From contig JAKIUW010000002.1 in NCBI GenBank assembly GCA_021647365.1, positions 1 through 64,000 on the forward strand: a stretch of DNA of 64,000 nt, written 5' to 3'. Position numbers and translations under genes: made by a program. This document shows positions 15,171 through 24,084 of this stretch, piece by piece. Numbering within the stretch: the stretch's first letter is position 1; the number at the start of each line of letters is the position of its first letter. The DNA is from Cocleimonas sp. GTDB lineage: Bacteria > Pseudomonadota > Gammaproteobacteria > Thiotrichales > Thiotrichaceae. The notes below the pieces were generated by a model. It saw nothing but the letters and a program-made list of their open reading frames with translations. It was not told where the DNA came from and made no database searches.

Positions 15171-17105
15171 CTACCACGGCTGCTCATTATCATTACTTGG
15201 TCTTCGTTGTTGATACTGTCGTTGAAACTTTCGACGAAGTAATCCACCAGGATCATCTGGAATGCGACGAAGCCATTGCTCAGCCGCCATTTTTTCCTCT
15301 TTAGTTAGTTCTTTAGCTTCTGATTTGGTTCCCTTTTCAGTTTTGCTTTCCGTCTTCTTTTCAGCTTCCTTTCGGGATTCATCTTCATTTTTAGAAGCAT
15401 TTTTGCTGTTTTTTCCTGTATCTTTTGAGTCTTTTTTTGAAGGTTTTTGATCTTTTTTATCTGGCGAATCTACCTCATTTTTTTTCTTATCTAGTTCTTT
15501 ATTGGCATCAGAAAACTGGTTTTTCCTATCTTTTGATTGTTTGCCGTCTTTTCCTTTCGAGTCTTTGTCATCCTTTCCTTCTTCGCTCTCTCCTTCCCCA
15601 TTTTCTCCTTCGCCTTCTTTTCCCTCTTTGTCTGGTTTTCCTTCTTTATTATCACCATCGCTTTTGTCTTTTTTAGATTTCTTCTTTCGTTTTAATAGTT
15701 TTTCAATGGCGATTTTATTTTTAATCGCATCTTCCATCTTTGCTTGTATTTGTAGTGCATCATCGTAAGCTTTTATTGCTTCTTGATACTTCCCCATTTT
15801 TGCCAGCGTATTACCTTCGTTATAACGAGCATTAGCACCCTCTGCTTGTTTGAAATTTTCAAGCGCTTTTTCATAGTCTTGTTTTCTATATTCTGCCGTG
15901 CCACGCATTAAGGGGTTCTTTGAAAGTGTAATAGCTTTTTCATATTCTTGTTCTTTTAATGCCATATCGGCTTGTTGCTCTTTATTGCTCCAAAGATTAT
16001 TCCAGCTATTAACCAATGGTTGGCTTTTTTGTTCATTAGGTGATGCGGCCATAACAGGCTGTGGTTGCATAAGCCCAATAATGCCAAATGCTAAGAATAT
16101 CGTAAACAACCAACCACGACGAAATGCTAAAGCAGCGCCTGGTAAAAGGAATAATAAAACAATCGGTCCCGTTGATTTCCAATCTTGACTGTCAAAATCG
16201 TCACTTTTTTCTTGTGGTTTATCCGCAATTAAAGGCGAACTTAATACACTCTTTAAGTCTGAATTATTGGTGCTGATTAGATGATATTTCCCACCGCCTT
16301 TTCGAGCTACTTCTTCCAATACTTCTGAATCAAGCCTTACCGTTATGCTTTTTCCATTACGGTATTTTAAGGCTGGAAGAATGCCACCTGCCTCCGTCCC
16401 AACCCCTAAGACAGACAGAGTGTGCCCTGCTTTTTGAATACTCTTTGCCATTTTGAGTGTGGCATCTTCATCGCTAACACCGTCCGCGATCAGTAATATT
16501 TGCCCACTTGTTACTCCTACCTGCGTCAATAATTCATGTGCTTTTTTTAACCCTAAATCAACACGGCTGCCTTGTGATGGCATAATGCGTGGCGTAAGCA
16601 CTTGTAGCAACGCTCGAATTGTTTCAGAGTCACGCGTTAAAGGCGATGCTGTAAAAGCGGCTCCTGCAAATAGCACTAAGCCTATTTGCCCTTCTTCTTT
16701 TTCTGTAAAGTTTTCCGAGAGGATATCTTCAATTTTAAAACGCGCACGTGCAAGACGAGAGGGTTTTAAATCAGCGATCAGCATAGAGCTGGATAAATCC
16801 AAAACAATAATACGTGCCGAGTTGGTTTGAAATACAGGTCGTGGAATCTTTTCCCACACTGGGTCAGCCAATGCCAGTGTCGCAATTATCCAGCCGATAG
16901 CTAGCAGTGATTTTCCTAGATAACATGAAGTATCATTCTTTTCATTTGCGCCACTCAACAACAATGGTAAAAGCTTTGCATCAATAATCTTTGCCCATGC
17001 TTTAGAATCCGCAACTTTACTACGAATCATCAACCACCAGATAATGGCTAGCGGAATGAGCGCCAATAACCAGTATGGTTGTAGGAAATGTAATTGATTT
17101 AGCAT
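15171..17105 (-). CDS. batB: BatB-BatC fusion: VWA domain plus TPR and charged tail
   Basis: The start is placed at ATG 17105 (MLNQLHFLQPYWLLAL); a GTG at 17114 lies inside the repeat arm. Two N-terminal helices are followed by a VWA domain with MIDAS DLSSS and TPRIMPSQGSRVDLGLKKA, then a membrane helix and a TPR region (about 395-470: YEKALENFKQAEGANARYNEGNT). A roughly 140-residue Lys/Glu/Asp/Ser low-complexity region follows, then a conserved end EQWLRRIPDDPGGLLRRKF. BatB and BatC are separate genes in some bacteria; here they are one. The G7T run of the repeat is positioned as its ribosome site. Confidence 0.9.
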   Translation of the reverse strand: MLNQLHFLQPYWLLALIPLAIIWWLMIRSKVADSKAWAKIIDAKLLPLLLSGANEKNDTSCYLGKSLLAIGWIIATLALADPVWEKIPRPVFQTNSARIIVLDLSSSMLIADLKPSRLARARFKIEDILSENFTEKEEGQIGLVLFAGAAFTASPLTRDSETIRALLQVLTPRIMPSQGSRVDLGLKKAHELLTQVGVTSGQILLIADGVSDEDATLKMAKSIQKAGHTLSVLGVGTEAGGILPALKYRNGKSITVRLDSEVLEEVARKGGGKYHLISTNNSDLKSVLSSPLIADKPQEKSDDFDSQDWKSTGPIVLLFLLPGAALAFRRGWLFTIFLAFGIIGLMQPQPVMAASPNEQKSQPLVNSWNNLWSNKEQQADMALKEQEYEKAITLSKNPLMRGTAEYRKQDYEKALENFKQAEGANARYNEGNTLAKMGKYQEAIKAYDDALQIQAKMEDAIKNKIAIEKLLKRKKKSKKDKSDGDNKEGKPDKEGKEGEGENGEGESEEGKDDKDSKGKDGKQSKDRKNQFSDANKELDKKKNEVDSPDKKDQKPSKKDSKDTGKNSKNASKNEDESRKEAEKKTESKTEKGTKSEAKELTKEEKMAAEQWLRRIPDDPGGLLRRKFQRQYQQRRPSNDNEQPW

Positions 17106-17109
17106 GAAG

Positions 17110-17134
17110 TACACCCCCCCACTTTTACATGATG
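17110..17134 (-). repeat. Solitary REPIN arm upstream of batB
   Basis: On the minus strand it reads CATCATGTAAAAGT, seven G, TGTA, in the 56 bp between batA and batB. The GGGGGGGT run ends 7 nt before the batB ATG. It can pair with the 16S anti-Shine-Dalgarno ACCUCCUU if G-U pairs are allowed. Confidence 0.85.
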
Positions 17135-17160
17135 ATTTGTATGGCTATAAAAATAGGCGT

Positions 17161-18207
17161 TCATCTAGTTTGCCTTCTCAACTGAGGAGAGTTAAACAAG
17201 TTTGCAACAACACCAAATAAAGCCACAAACGCGCTAAAAAATAATGCTAGCGCTAGTGGATAATAATACAGCTCTTTAACTGGTCGATAACTTAACTCAT
17301 CTTTTGAGATCGGTTCAATCTCATCAAGCACGCTGTAAATTTTTAGCAGTCCTTCCACATCACGTGCACGAAAATATCGTCCATTGGTCTTTTGCGCAAT
17401 CGCTTCCAATGTAGGCTCATCCAAGTCCGTACCACCCACGCGCTGTCGTCCAAACGGCGTTTGTATTATGCGCTCATCTGCCCCAACACCAATCGCATAT
17501 ATCTTTACTTTTTCTTGAGCCGCTAGGTCTGCCGCCTTGAGTGGGTCTACATTGCCTGCAGTATTTGCACCATCTGTGAGTAAGATCAGCACGCGGTTTT
17601 TTTCATCTTCTTTGCGCAAGCGTTTTACCGCTAGACCAATAGCATCTCCAATCGCAGTTTCTCGACCTGCCAAGCCTAGTGCTGATTCACCTAATAATAT
17701 ATTCACTGTTTTGCGATCAAACGTAAGTGGTGCTTGTAGGTAAGCTTGGCTACCGAATAATATTAAGCCAATACGATCCCCTTTTCGTTTCCTGATAAAG
17801 TCAGTCGCAACAGCTTTAACGGCAGTTAAACGCGTAACAGAGCGATTATTAATTACCATATCATCTGCTTGCATAGAGCCTGAAATATCTACCGCCATCA
17901 TCAAGCTTCGCCCTGTGATGGATTGTTTAACCGTATCGCCTACAAATTGTGGCCTTGCGGCTGCCGTGACTAATAACATCCAAGCAATCAGCGCCAAAAA
18001 TAAGCACGTTAATGAGCGTGATTTTTTTCTGCTTTTTAAACCTGTGTGCAAGCTTTTGAAAAAAGGCACTCGTAGCGCAGCCGTGCCACTAACAGGTACA
18101 GACGGAAATAAAAACCTAACAATAATAGGCAATGGCAATAACAAAAATGCCCAAATAAAAGCAAACTCAAGCTGGCTGTTAAAAAAGTTGTTAAAGAAAC
18201 CGCTCAT
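17161..18207 (-). CDS. batA: BatA-like VWA-domain membrane protein
   Basis: The 348-residue protein has two N-terminal hydrophobic helices (to about 80), then a VWA domain with an intact MIDAS (AVDISGSMQADD; later LTDGANTAGN) and a C-terminal membrane helix (YYYPLALALFFSAFVALFG). It is anchored with the VWA domain presumably in the periplasm and should bind a divalent metal. It overlaps the DUF4381 gene by 4 bp, which points to coupled translation in the MoxR-DUF58-DUF4381-BatA-BatB/C-BatD series. Confidence 0.92.
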   Translation of the reverse strand: MSGFFNNFFNSQLEFAFIWAFLLLPLPIIVRFLFPSVPVSGTAALRVPFFKSLHTGLKSRKKSRSLTCLFLALIAWMLLVTAAARPQFVGDTVKQSITGRSLMMAVDISGSMQADDMVINNRSVTRLTAVKAVATDFIRKRKGDRIGLILFGSQAYLQAPLTFDRKTVNILLGESALGLAGRETAIGDAIGLAVKRLRKEDEKNRVLILLTDGANTAGNVDPLKAADLAAQEKVKIYAIGVGADERIIQTPFGRQRVGGTDLDEPTLEAIAQKTNGRYFRARDVEGLLKIYSVLDEIEPISKDELSYRPVKELYYYPLALALFFSAFVALFGVVANLFNSPQLRRQTR

Positions 18208-18683
18208 GAGTTAGCCCTAACCACTTTGCGAGTCCAGCGTCTAATCAGCGGGATAAGCTCTTTTATATTTAAGTTTTCGATTTCCTTTTCAAGACGATAA
18301 GGCGCTTCAATTAAAATACGCCCTGCGCCACGACTAAAGCCTTGAGTACCACCTGATTGATCTAAAAACTGTAACCACTCTCCACCCGTTAAACTGGCGG
18401 TTTTACTACGAGGGTAATAGTTAACGGCTAGTTGGCGCAGTAACGTATTTAGTTCGGCGATAACAGCATTGCTCGGCTTGGTTTTAAGCTTCTTTTCTAA
18501 ATCATCAAATCTGGCAAATATCTTTGCTCGGTACTTTCTTTGTTTGGCTCGTTTCAATATTTTAACAATCAACCAAGCAATAACTACAATAAGTACGGCA
18601 AGCAATAACCACCACCCCAAGGCTAACGGCCAAAAGCTGGCATTTTCGGGAAGATGAATATCTTGCAGTTGAAGTGTATCCAT
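18204..18683 (-). CDS. DUF4381 domain membrane protein
   Basis: The 159-residue protein has one strong membrane helix (FWPLALGWWLLLAVLIVVIAW), a basic stretch, then a soluble helical domain with LNTLLRQLAVNYYPR and LTGGEWLQFLDQ, the DUF4381 signature. It is always found between the DUF58 and batA genes in MoxR/Bat operons and is probably an assembly component; no activity is known. Confidence 0.9.
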   Translation of the reverse strand: MDTLQLQDIHLPENASFWPLALGWWLLLAVLIVVIAWLIVKILKRAKQRKYRAKIFARFDDLEKKLKTKPSNAVIAELNTLLRQLAVNYYPRSKTASLTGGEWLQFLDQSGGTQGFSRGAGRILIEAPYRLEKEIENLNIKELIPLIRRWTRKVVRANS

Positions 18684-18688
18684 GAAGC

Positions 18689-19714
18689 TTATGCCGCTCG
18701 TGATGCAACAGATGCACGCCGAGTCGTATTACCAAAACTTTGTTGCAATGTGAGTAATACATCATCTGCCGTTGATATTTGCATTAATGGAATATTATGC
18801 CGTTTCATTAACTCTGTCACCGTTTGATGGTGTTGATTAAAAAACTGCTGGTAACGCTTGCGCCCTCTTTTTGAGCGTGTATCCAATATGCCAGTGTTAT
18901 TACCGTCCGATACGCCATAACGTTCTGGTGGGGGCGGCGTCATTTCTAAAGGGTCAACTATTTGAATCGCTTGAATATCATTGTGCCGAGAGAGTCGTTG
19001 CAAATGTTGTGCTGTTTCAGCATCAATATTGTAAAAATCGCTGATTAAGAAAACCAACGTTCCAGGATGAGCTAAATGCCTAAGGCGTTTAAGTTGATCA
19101 TTTAAACTCGTATGATGGCTCGTAGAATGCATTGCCTTTTGTGGGTTTGAATGAATCACTAATTCACGGATTAATTGCAACGCCCCACGTTTACCCATTT
19201 TGGGTGGAAGCTCTCGATGCGTTTGATTTTCATCTCCTTCGGTAATCAATAACGCGCCGATACGATCACCTCGACAAGCTACAGCCCATGCAATTAGTGC
19301 TGCTGTTTTTGCTGCTACAACAGACTTTAATGCGTTTACCGAACCAAAAAACATCCCCTGATTAAAATCAACCAATAATACAACAGGGCGTTCACGTTCT
19401 TCTTGATAAAGTTTGGTATGGGGCTTTCCTGAACGTGCCGTTACGCGCCAATCCATATTACGGATATCATCACCTGCTTGGTAGAGGCGTGATTCTTGAT
19501 AGTCCATCCCGCGCCCTCGAAAGCGTGAGCGATGTGACCCTGTTGTAGATGCGCTGGCATAAGAGCGGCGTCCTAAATCAAGTTTACGTGCTTGTTGCTG
19601 TAAACCGATAAGATCACTCGAGGTGACATACGTGCCTGTGTTTACAGCTAAGTTCTCAGAACGTTCTGTAGGTTTTATTTTTTTTGATTGAAACCAGTGT
19701 TTAAAAAAACTCAC
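18689..19714 (-). CDS. DUF58 domain protein of the MoxR/Bat operon
   Basis: This 341-residue soluble protein contains the DUF58 motif region GRGMDYQESRLYQAGDDIRN followed by MDWRVTARSGKPHTKLY. Its VWA-like C-terminal half has MIDAS position DFNQGM instead of DxSxS, so metal binding is doubtful. It lies between moxR and the DUF4381 gene. DUF58 proteins are thought to be adaptors for the MoxR ATPase. Confidence 0.92.
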   Translation of the reverse strand: MSFFKHWFQSKKIKPTERSENLAVNTGTYVTSSDLIGLQQQARKLDLGRRSYASASTTGSHRSRFRGRGMDYQESRLYQAGDDIRNMDWRVTARSGKPHTKLYQEERERPVVLLVDFNQGMFFGSVNALKSVVAAKTAALIAWAVACRGDRIGALLITEGDENQTHRELPPKMGKRGALQLIRELVIHSNPQKAMHSTSHHTSLNDQLKRLRHLAHPGTLVFLISDFYNIDAETAQHLQRLSRHNDIQAIQIVDPLEMTPPPPERYGVSDGNNTGILDTRSKRGRKRYQQFFNQHHQTVTELMKRHNIPLMQISTADDVLLTLQQSFGNTTRRASVASRAA

Positions 19715-19748
19715 GTTAAAATCCTTAAGGCCTTTATGATTCAGTCCC

Positions 19749-20735
19749 TTAAGAGACTGGCACCAGCTTGATCAGCTCTGAAATAACATTATCAGGCGTA
19801 ATACCTTCTGCTTCTGCTTCGTAAGACAGTAAGATACGATGACGAAGCACTTCATGAGCAACGGCTTGTACATCTTCTGGTGAGACATAATCACGCTCAT
19901 TTAACCAAGCATGGGCTTTTGCACAACGATCCAATGAAATCGTAGCGCGCGGGCTGCCTCCATAACTAATCCAACGCGCTAACTCTTCACTATAGGCCGA
20001 TGGGTTACGGCTTGCGAGTATCAACTGTACTAAATATTCTTGAACAGGTTCTGCCATATGGATATTAAGCACTTCTTGTTGTGCCGTTTCTACATCTGCC
20101 TTACTGAGTTTTATGGGCGCTACATCAGCCTTTTTGAATGATTGTTTCGCTTGCTGGCGGGCAAGCTCTAGGATTAAATTTTCTGCTTTGGCAGTTGGGT
20201 AACCAATACACACATGCATTAAAAAGCGATCAAGCTGTGCTTCGGGTAATGGATACGTGCCTTCCTGCTCAATCGGGTTTTGTGTTGCCATCACCAAAAA
20301 AGGGCGTGGTAAAGGATAGGTTGTACTACCTACCGTAATTTGATGCTCACCCATCGCTTCCAATAATGCCGATTGTACTTTTGCAGGTGCGCGGTTTATT
20401 TCATCCGCCAAAATCAGGTTATGAAACAGTGGGCCTTTTTGAAAGACAAACTCGCCTGTTTCAGGGCGATAAACATCACTGCCTGTTAAATCACCAGGGA
20501 GTAAATCAGGCGTGAATTGCAAACGGTGAAAATCGCCTTCAAGCACCGCAGATAACTCTTTAATCGCAGTCGTTTTTGCAAGCCCCGGTGCACCCTCAAC
20601 CAATAAGTGACCATCAGCCAATAATGCAATCAACAGGCGGTCGACTAATATATTTTGTCCAATAATCTTAGTTTGTAAGTGTTTACGAACCTGCAAAAAA
20701 ACCGCATGGCTATTGCTTTGTTTTTCTATCGTCAT
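19749..20735 (-). CDS. moxR: MoxR family AAA+ ATPase
   Basis: The 328-residue cytoplasmic AAA+ protein has Walker A GAPGLAKTT, Walker B LILADEINRAPAKVQSALLE, sensor ATQNPIEQEGTYPLPEAQLD and the arginine-finger region RFLMHV. It is a chaperone-like ATPase for VWA-domain partners and is the first gene of the operon with five downstream Bat-type genes. The start ATG at 20735 gives the usual family length. Confidence 0.95.
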   Translation of the reverse strand: MTIEKQSNSHAVFLQVRKHLQTKIIGQNILVDRLLIALLADGHLLVEGAPGLAKTTAIKELSAVLEGDFHRLQFTPDLLPGDLTGSDVYRPETGEFVFQKGPLFHNLILADEINRAPAKVQSALLEAMGEHQITVGSTTYPLPRPFLVMATQNPIEQEGTYPLPEAQLDRFLMHVCIGYPTAKAENLILELARQQAKQSFKKADVAPIKLSKADVETAQQEVLNIHMAEPVQEYLVQLILASRNPSAYSEELARWISYGGSPRATISLDRCAKAHAWLNERDYVSPEDVQAVAHEVLRHRILLSYEAEAEGITPDNVISELIKLVPVS

Positions 20736-20877
20736 TTTGTACCTAAATTTAGCGTTTAATCTTTATTATAAACCTTAGAGATTGTCATGATAGGGATGAT
20801 CTAAATTATTTCAATATTTTTTTAATTTTTGCTTTATTAACTATGTAGAGAGGTATCCTAGTTAATAAGTATGATTT

Positions 20878-20902
20878 ACACCCCCCCACTTTTACATCAT
20901 CA
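20878..20902 (-). repeat. Solitary REPIN arm at the allA stop codon
   Basis: Plus strand reads ACAC, seven C in total, ACTTTTACATCATCATTG. It overlaps the last codons of allA, whose TGA lies at 20900-20902. The remaining gap to moxR (20736-20877) is AT-rich and shows no gene. Confidence 0.8.
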
Positions 20903-21394
20903 TTGCAGAGCAAGAATAATATCTTCCTCAATTTGCTTTTCAATGCAGTTTTCATCATTACCATTTCGGTCTACCACCATAAACTGGCTTTCATTGTTTA
21001 GTGGCATTAAATAATGATGCCAAACACCTTTATGATAATTAACACCCTGCTTGCCATCACTAATAAATAGCTCTAGTTTTTTTGTATCAAGCGTTTCAGC
21101 GGGTTTTGCAACCAATATTAAAAATGGGCTTTCGCATAGCGGATAAAACATCTGACTTCCATACGGGTGGTATTCCATTTTATCTACTTTAAAGGGAAAT
21201 GTAACTGCATTTGACTTAACAAGGCTAATACAGGTTTTTCCACCTTTATCTTCTACATCAATTTCAGCTAGGTCGAAATAGCGCGTGGCTAAACCATAGT
21301 TCATTGAAAACTCTTTATTGGCGGAATGAATATCCACGACTTCACCATAAGGTGCGAATGCATCAGTGGTTAATGGTTTAGGTGTGAGTTGCAT
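20900..21394 (-). CDS. allA: Ureidoglycolate lyase
   Basis: The 164-residue protein has the AllA cupin-like motifs: LTTDAFAPYGEVVDI, EYHPYGSQMFYPL, VNYHKGVWHHYLMPL (metal-site histidines) and FMVVDRNGND. It splits ureidoglycolate into glyoxylate and urea. It follows the allantoicase gene by 13 bp, so the two are cotranscribed. Its 3' end runs into a dispersed repeat arm. Confidence 0.93.
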   Translation of the reverse strand: MQLTPKPLTTDAFAPYGEVVDIHSANKEFSMNYGLATRYFDLAEIDVEDKGGKTCISLVKSNAVTFPFKVDKMEYHPYGSQMFYPLCESPFLILVAKPAETLDTKKLELFISDGKQGVNYHKGVWHHYLMPLNNESQFMVVDRNGNDENCIEKQIEEDIILALQ

Positions 21395-21407
21395 TATCTA
21401 ATAATCC

Positions 21408-22391
21408 TCAACGTATAGTCCCATAGAGCCGAAGGCGGCTCACGCCACCATCGGGGAAAATATTTAAGCGTATATGGCTAACCGTGCCTAAATCTACAAT
21501 TTGATCAGTAAAGTGATGCTCAACATCCATTTCTAATTTCTGCTCAGGGAGTAGCTCTTGCCAGTTTTCGCTTACATCTGCGATGTCTTCTGACACCTCG
21601 GTTAAATTGGCGGCTTGAATGGAGCAGCGATCAGGATAGTTTCCTTTAAAAAAAGCAGTGTCTACCGTGACTTTTTTGAGTATGCCTGCATGGCCTAAAG
21701 CAATAATCACCCAATCATGCCCTGGCCCGCGGCGGCGCGCTGTTTCCCAGCCATCACCCATGTTTATACCTTTATCTGGCAGTAGTAAATTGCTCATTTG
21801 ACCAAAATGCTCATCGCTACAGGCGATGGCTCTGCCGCCGTTTAGGGCTTCGCCTAAGTCGCGAATTTCCCCTTCGCTAATTCTGTCCCAGTTACATTGT
21901 GGCTCGCCGTAGACCTTTAAACGCGCCACGCCACCATCAGGATAAATGTGTAAACGTACGTGCGTGTAAAGTTTATCATCATCATCAACAGCAAACGCTT
22001 TTTGGCTATCACCCTCTATAGCGGATTTTTCAACCAGTGTTGTCCATTGCGTATTCTCATCAGGCGCACTATCGCTATTACACCCTTGCAAAGAAATCTC
22101 AGGTGGGTAGTTGCCTGTGAAATGTGATGTGTCTACAACAACGCCGTGTATAAATCCCGAACGTGCCAATCTTACGTCACAGTAGTCATGCCCTTCAGTA
22201 CGCTTACGTCGTGACTCCCAACCATCCATCCATTTTCCATGATCATCAAATTTATCATCGATAAAAACGGGAGCAGTATCGTGCAACATACGCTCTTTTG
22301 CGGCGAAAAAATCATCCGTGGCGTAAATGGCTTGTGCGCCTAAACGTGCTGATGCTAGGTTTATGTATTTCTTTTTAAACTGTTCGATCAT
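21408..22391 (-). CDS. alc: Allantoicase
   Basis: The 327-residue protein is built from two tandem allantoicase repeats. The first has GWESRRKRTEGHDYCDVRLA and VVDTSHFTGNYP; the second has GWETARRRGPGHDWVIIALG and VDTAFFKGNYP. Each ends with a HIRLNIFPDGGVSRLRLYG-like strand. It hydrolyses allantoate to ureidoglycolate and urea. It is cotranscribed with allA; puuE lies upstream in the same direction, separated by a repeat arm. Confidence 0.94.
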   Translation of the reverse strand: MIEQFKKKYINLASARLGAQAIYATDDFFAAKERMLHDTAPVFIDDKFDDHGKWMDGWESRRKRTEGHDYCDVRLARSGFIHGVVVDTSHFTGNYPPEISLQGCNSDSAPDENTQWTTLVEKSAIEGDSQKAFAVDDDDKLYTHVRLHIYPDGGVARLKVYGEPQCNWDRISEGEIRDLGEALNGGRAIACSDEHFGQMSNLLLPDKGINMGDGWETARRRGPGHDWVIIALGHAGILKKVTVDTAFFKGNYPDRCSIQAANLTEVSEDIADVSENWQELLPEQKLEMDVEHHFTDQIVDLGTVSHIRLNIFPDGGVSRLRLYGTIR

Positions 22392-22404
22392 CTTACGTGT
22401 AATC

Positions 22405-22430
22405 CATCATGTAAAAGTGGGGGGGTGTGC
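22405..22430 (+). repeat. Solitary REPIN arm between puuE and alc
   Basis: It has the G orientation on the plus strand (CATCATGTAAAAGT, seven G, TGTGC), opposite to the arm at 20878. The two arms bracket the alc-allA pair. Confidence 0.88.
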
Positions 22431-22461
22431 TTCTAAGACTATTCCTTTGAGAGGATATATT

Positions 22462-23367
22462 TTATTTTCCTATAGGAAAGTGTTTTTTCCAATGCTCTGC
22501 TATATCAATTCTTCGTGTGACCCAAACTTGATCTTTGCTTTGAATGTAGTCTAAAAAACGCGCCAACGCCATTGCGCGACCGGGCCTACCAACTAAGCGA
22601 CAATGTAAACCGATTGATAACATTTTAGGTTGTGTTGCACCTTCTTCATAGAGAAAATCAAAGCTGTCTTTTAAGTAATTAAAAAACTGATCACCGCTAT
22701 TAAAGCCTTGCGGTGTTGCAAAACGCATATCGTTTGAATCCAACGTGTAAGGCACAAAGAGTTGTTGCTTGCCATCAACATCAGCCCAATAAGGTAAATC
22801 ATCAGCGTAGCTGTCTGCTTGATAGACGAAGCAGTCTTCTTCTGATACTAATTTGTGCGTATTTGGGCTTGAGCGACCCAAATAAAAACCCAGTGGCTTT
22901 GCACCTGTCACTGCAGTATGTATTTCAATCGCTTTTTGTAAATACTCGCGTTCTTGTTCAATAGCCATGTGTTGATAATCAATCCAACGATAACCATGGC
23001 TGGCAATTTCCCAGTTGGCTTTTAGCATCGCTTCAACTACATCGGGGTTTTTCTCTAATGCCATCGCCACACCAAAAACGGTTACGGGTAACTGCCGCTC
23101 AGTGAACATGCGATGCAAGCGCCAAAAGCCCGCACGCGAACCGTATTCGTAAAGTGATTCCATATTGGCATGGCGCATGCCTTCAATTGCTTCTGCGCCA
23201 ACTATTTCTGAAAGAAATCGTTCTGAGGCATCATCGCCATTCAAGATACAATTTTCTGCACCTTCTTCATAGTTAATAACAAACTGTACGGCTATACGTG
23301 CCTTATTTGGCCACTTAGGGTGAGGGGGGGTTGCACCGTAGCCGATCATATCTCGCGTATCTTTCAT
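22462..23367 (-). CDS. puuE: Allantoinase PuuE (polysaccharide-deacetylase fold)
   Basis: The 301-residue protein begins MKDTRDMIGYGATPPHPKWP, then FVINYEEGAENCILNGD and SHGYRWIDYQ, the PuuE signature. It belongs to the metal-independent allantoinases related to polysaccharide deacetylases. It hydrolyses allantoin to allantoate, which allantoicase next uses. With alc and allA it makes a full allantoin to glyoxylate route releasing two urea. Confidence 0.93.
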   Translation of the reverse strand: MKDTRDMIGYGATPPHPKWPNKARIAVQFVINYEEGAENCILNGDDASERFLSEIVGAEAIEGMRHANMESLYEYGSRAGFWRLHRMFTERQLPVTVFGVAMALEKNPDVVEAMLKANWEIASHGYRWIDYQHMAIEQEREYLQKAIEIHTAVTGAKPLGFYLGRSSPNTHKLVSEEDCFVYQADSYADDLPYWADVDGKQQLFVPYTLDSNDMRFATPQGFNSGDQFFNYLKDSFDFLYEEGATQPKMLSIGLHCRLVGRPGRAMALARFLDYIQSKDQVWVTRRIDIAEHWKKHFPIGK

Positions 23368-23416
23368 TTATTACCCTCGGTTGCAGGACTATTTGTAGAG
23401 TGTACTCTCAGTGATT

Positions 23417-23441
23417 CACACCCCCCTAGTTTTACATGATG
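23417..23441 (-). repeat. Solitary REPIN arm (TAG subtype) after gmk
   Basis: Plus strand reads CACAC, C-tract, TAGTTTTACATGATG. It lies 1-2 bp downstream of the gmk stop and is oriented like other arms that follow genes. It belongs to the CCCCCCTAG subtype. Confidence 0.85.
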
Positions 23442-23442
23442 T

Positions 23443-24054
23443 TTAAAGTGTTAACTCATCCAGCAGTGATTTATTTTTCTCTTGCTGTTTTTTAAGTGTA
23501 GCTCTATTAGCATGAAAAATACTTTTTAACTGTTTAACCGATGTCTCAAAGTCATCATTAATCACCACGTAATCAAATTCATCATAATGTTTAATATCAT
23601 CGCACGATTGCCCTAAGCGTTTTGCGATCACCTCATCGCTATCTGTGCCTCTGCCACGCAAGCGGTTTTCTAGCTCTGCTTTTGAAGGTGGCAAGATAAA
23701 GATAGATAGCGCTTCTGGCATCAAGTCTCTGACTTGTTTCGCGCCTTGCCAATCAATTTCTAAAATTACATCCACGCCTTTTTCAAGCAACACCTCTACT
23801 GCTGCTTTTGATGTGCCGTAGTGGTTGCCAAATACGTTGGCGTGCTCTAAAAACTTATCTTCATGCACATCGTTTAAAAAATCATCGGCGCTGATAAAAT
23901 GATAATGTTTGCCATCAACCTCACCCTCACGCGCCGGACGAGTGGTGTGTGAAACTGCCATCTCCGCATCGTTAAGTGTTTCTAATAACTTAGAAATCAT
24001 GCTTGTTTTGCCAGCGCCCGATGGAGCAGATATGATGTAGAGTGTTCCGTTCAT
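23443..24054 (-). CDS. gmk: Guanylate kinase
   Basis: The 203-residue protein starts MNGTLYIISAPSGAGKTSMI (P-loop) and has SHTTRPAREGEVDGKHYHF and VILEIDWQGAKQVR, standard for Gmk, which makes GDP from GMP. It is divergent from gloB, with the two start regions nearly touching. It is separated here from its frequent neighbour rpoZ-spoT (45 kb). Confidence 0.97.
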   Translation of the reverse strand: MNGTLYIISAPSGAGKTSMISKLLETLNDAEMAVSHTTRPAREGEVDGKHYHFISADDFLNDVHEDKFLEHANVFGNHYGTSKAAVEVLLEKGVDVILEIDWQGAKQVRDLMPEALSIFILPPSKAELENRLRGRGTDSDEVIAKRLGQSCDDIKHYDEFDYVVINDDFETSVKQLKSIFHANRATLKKQQEKNKSLLDELTL

Positions 24055-24084
24055 TTGTATACCGAGGAAATTGAGGAAATTACT

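Noticed and set aside
15262..15768. Ser/Phe/Leu-rich plus-strand frames opposite batB
   Set aside because: They are the antisense reading of the Lys/Glu-rich low-complexity linker of BatB-BatC.
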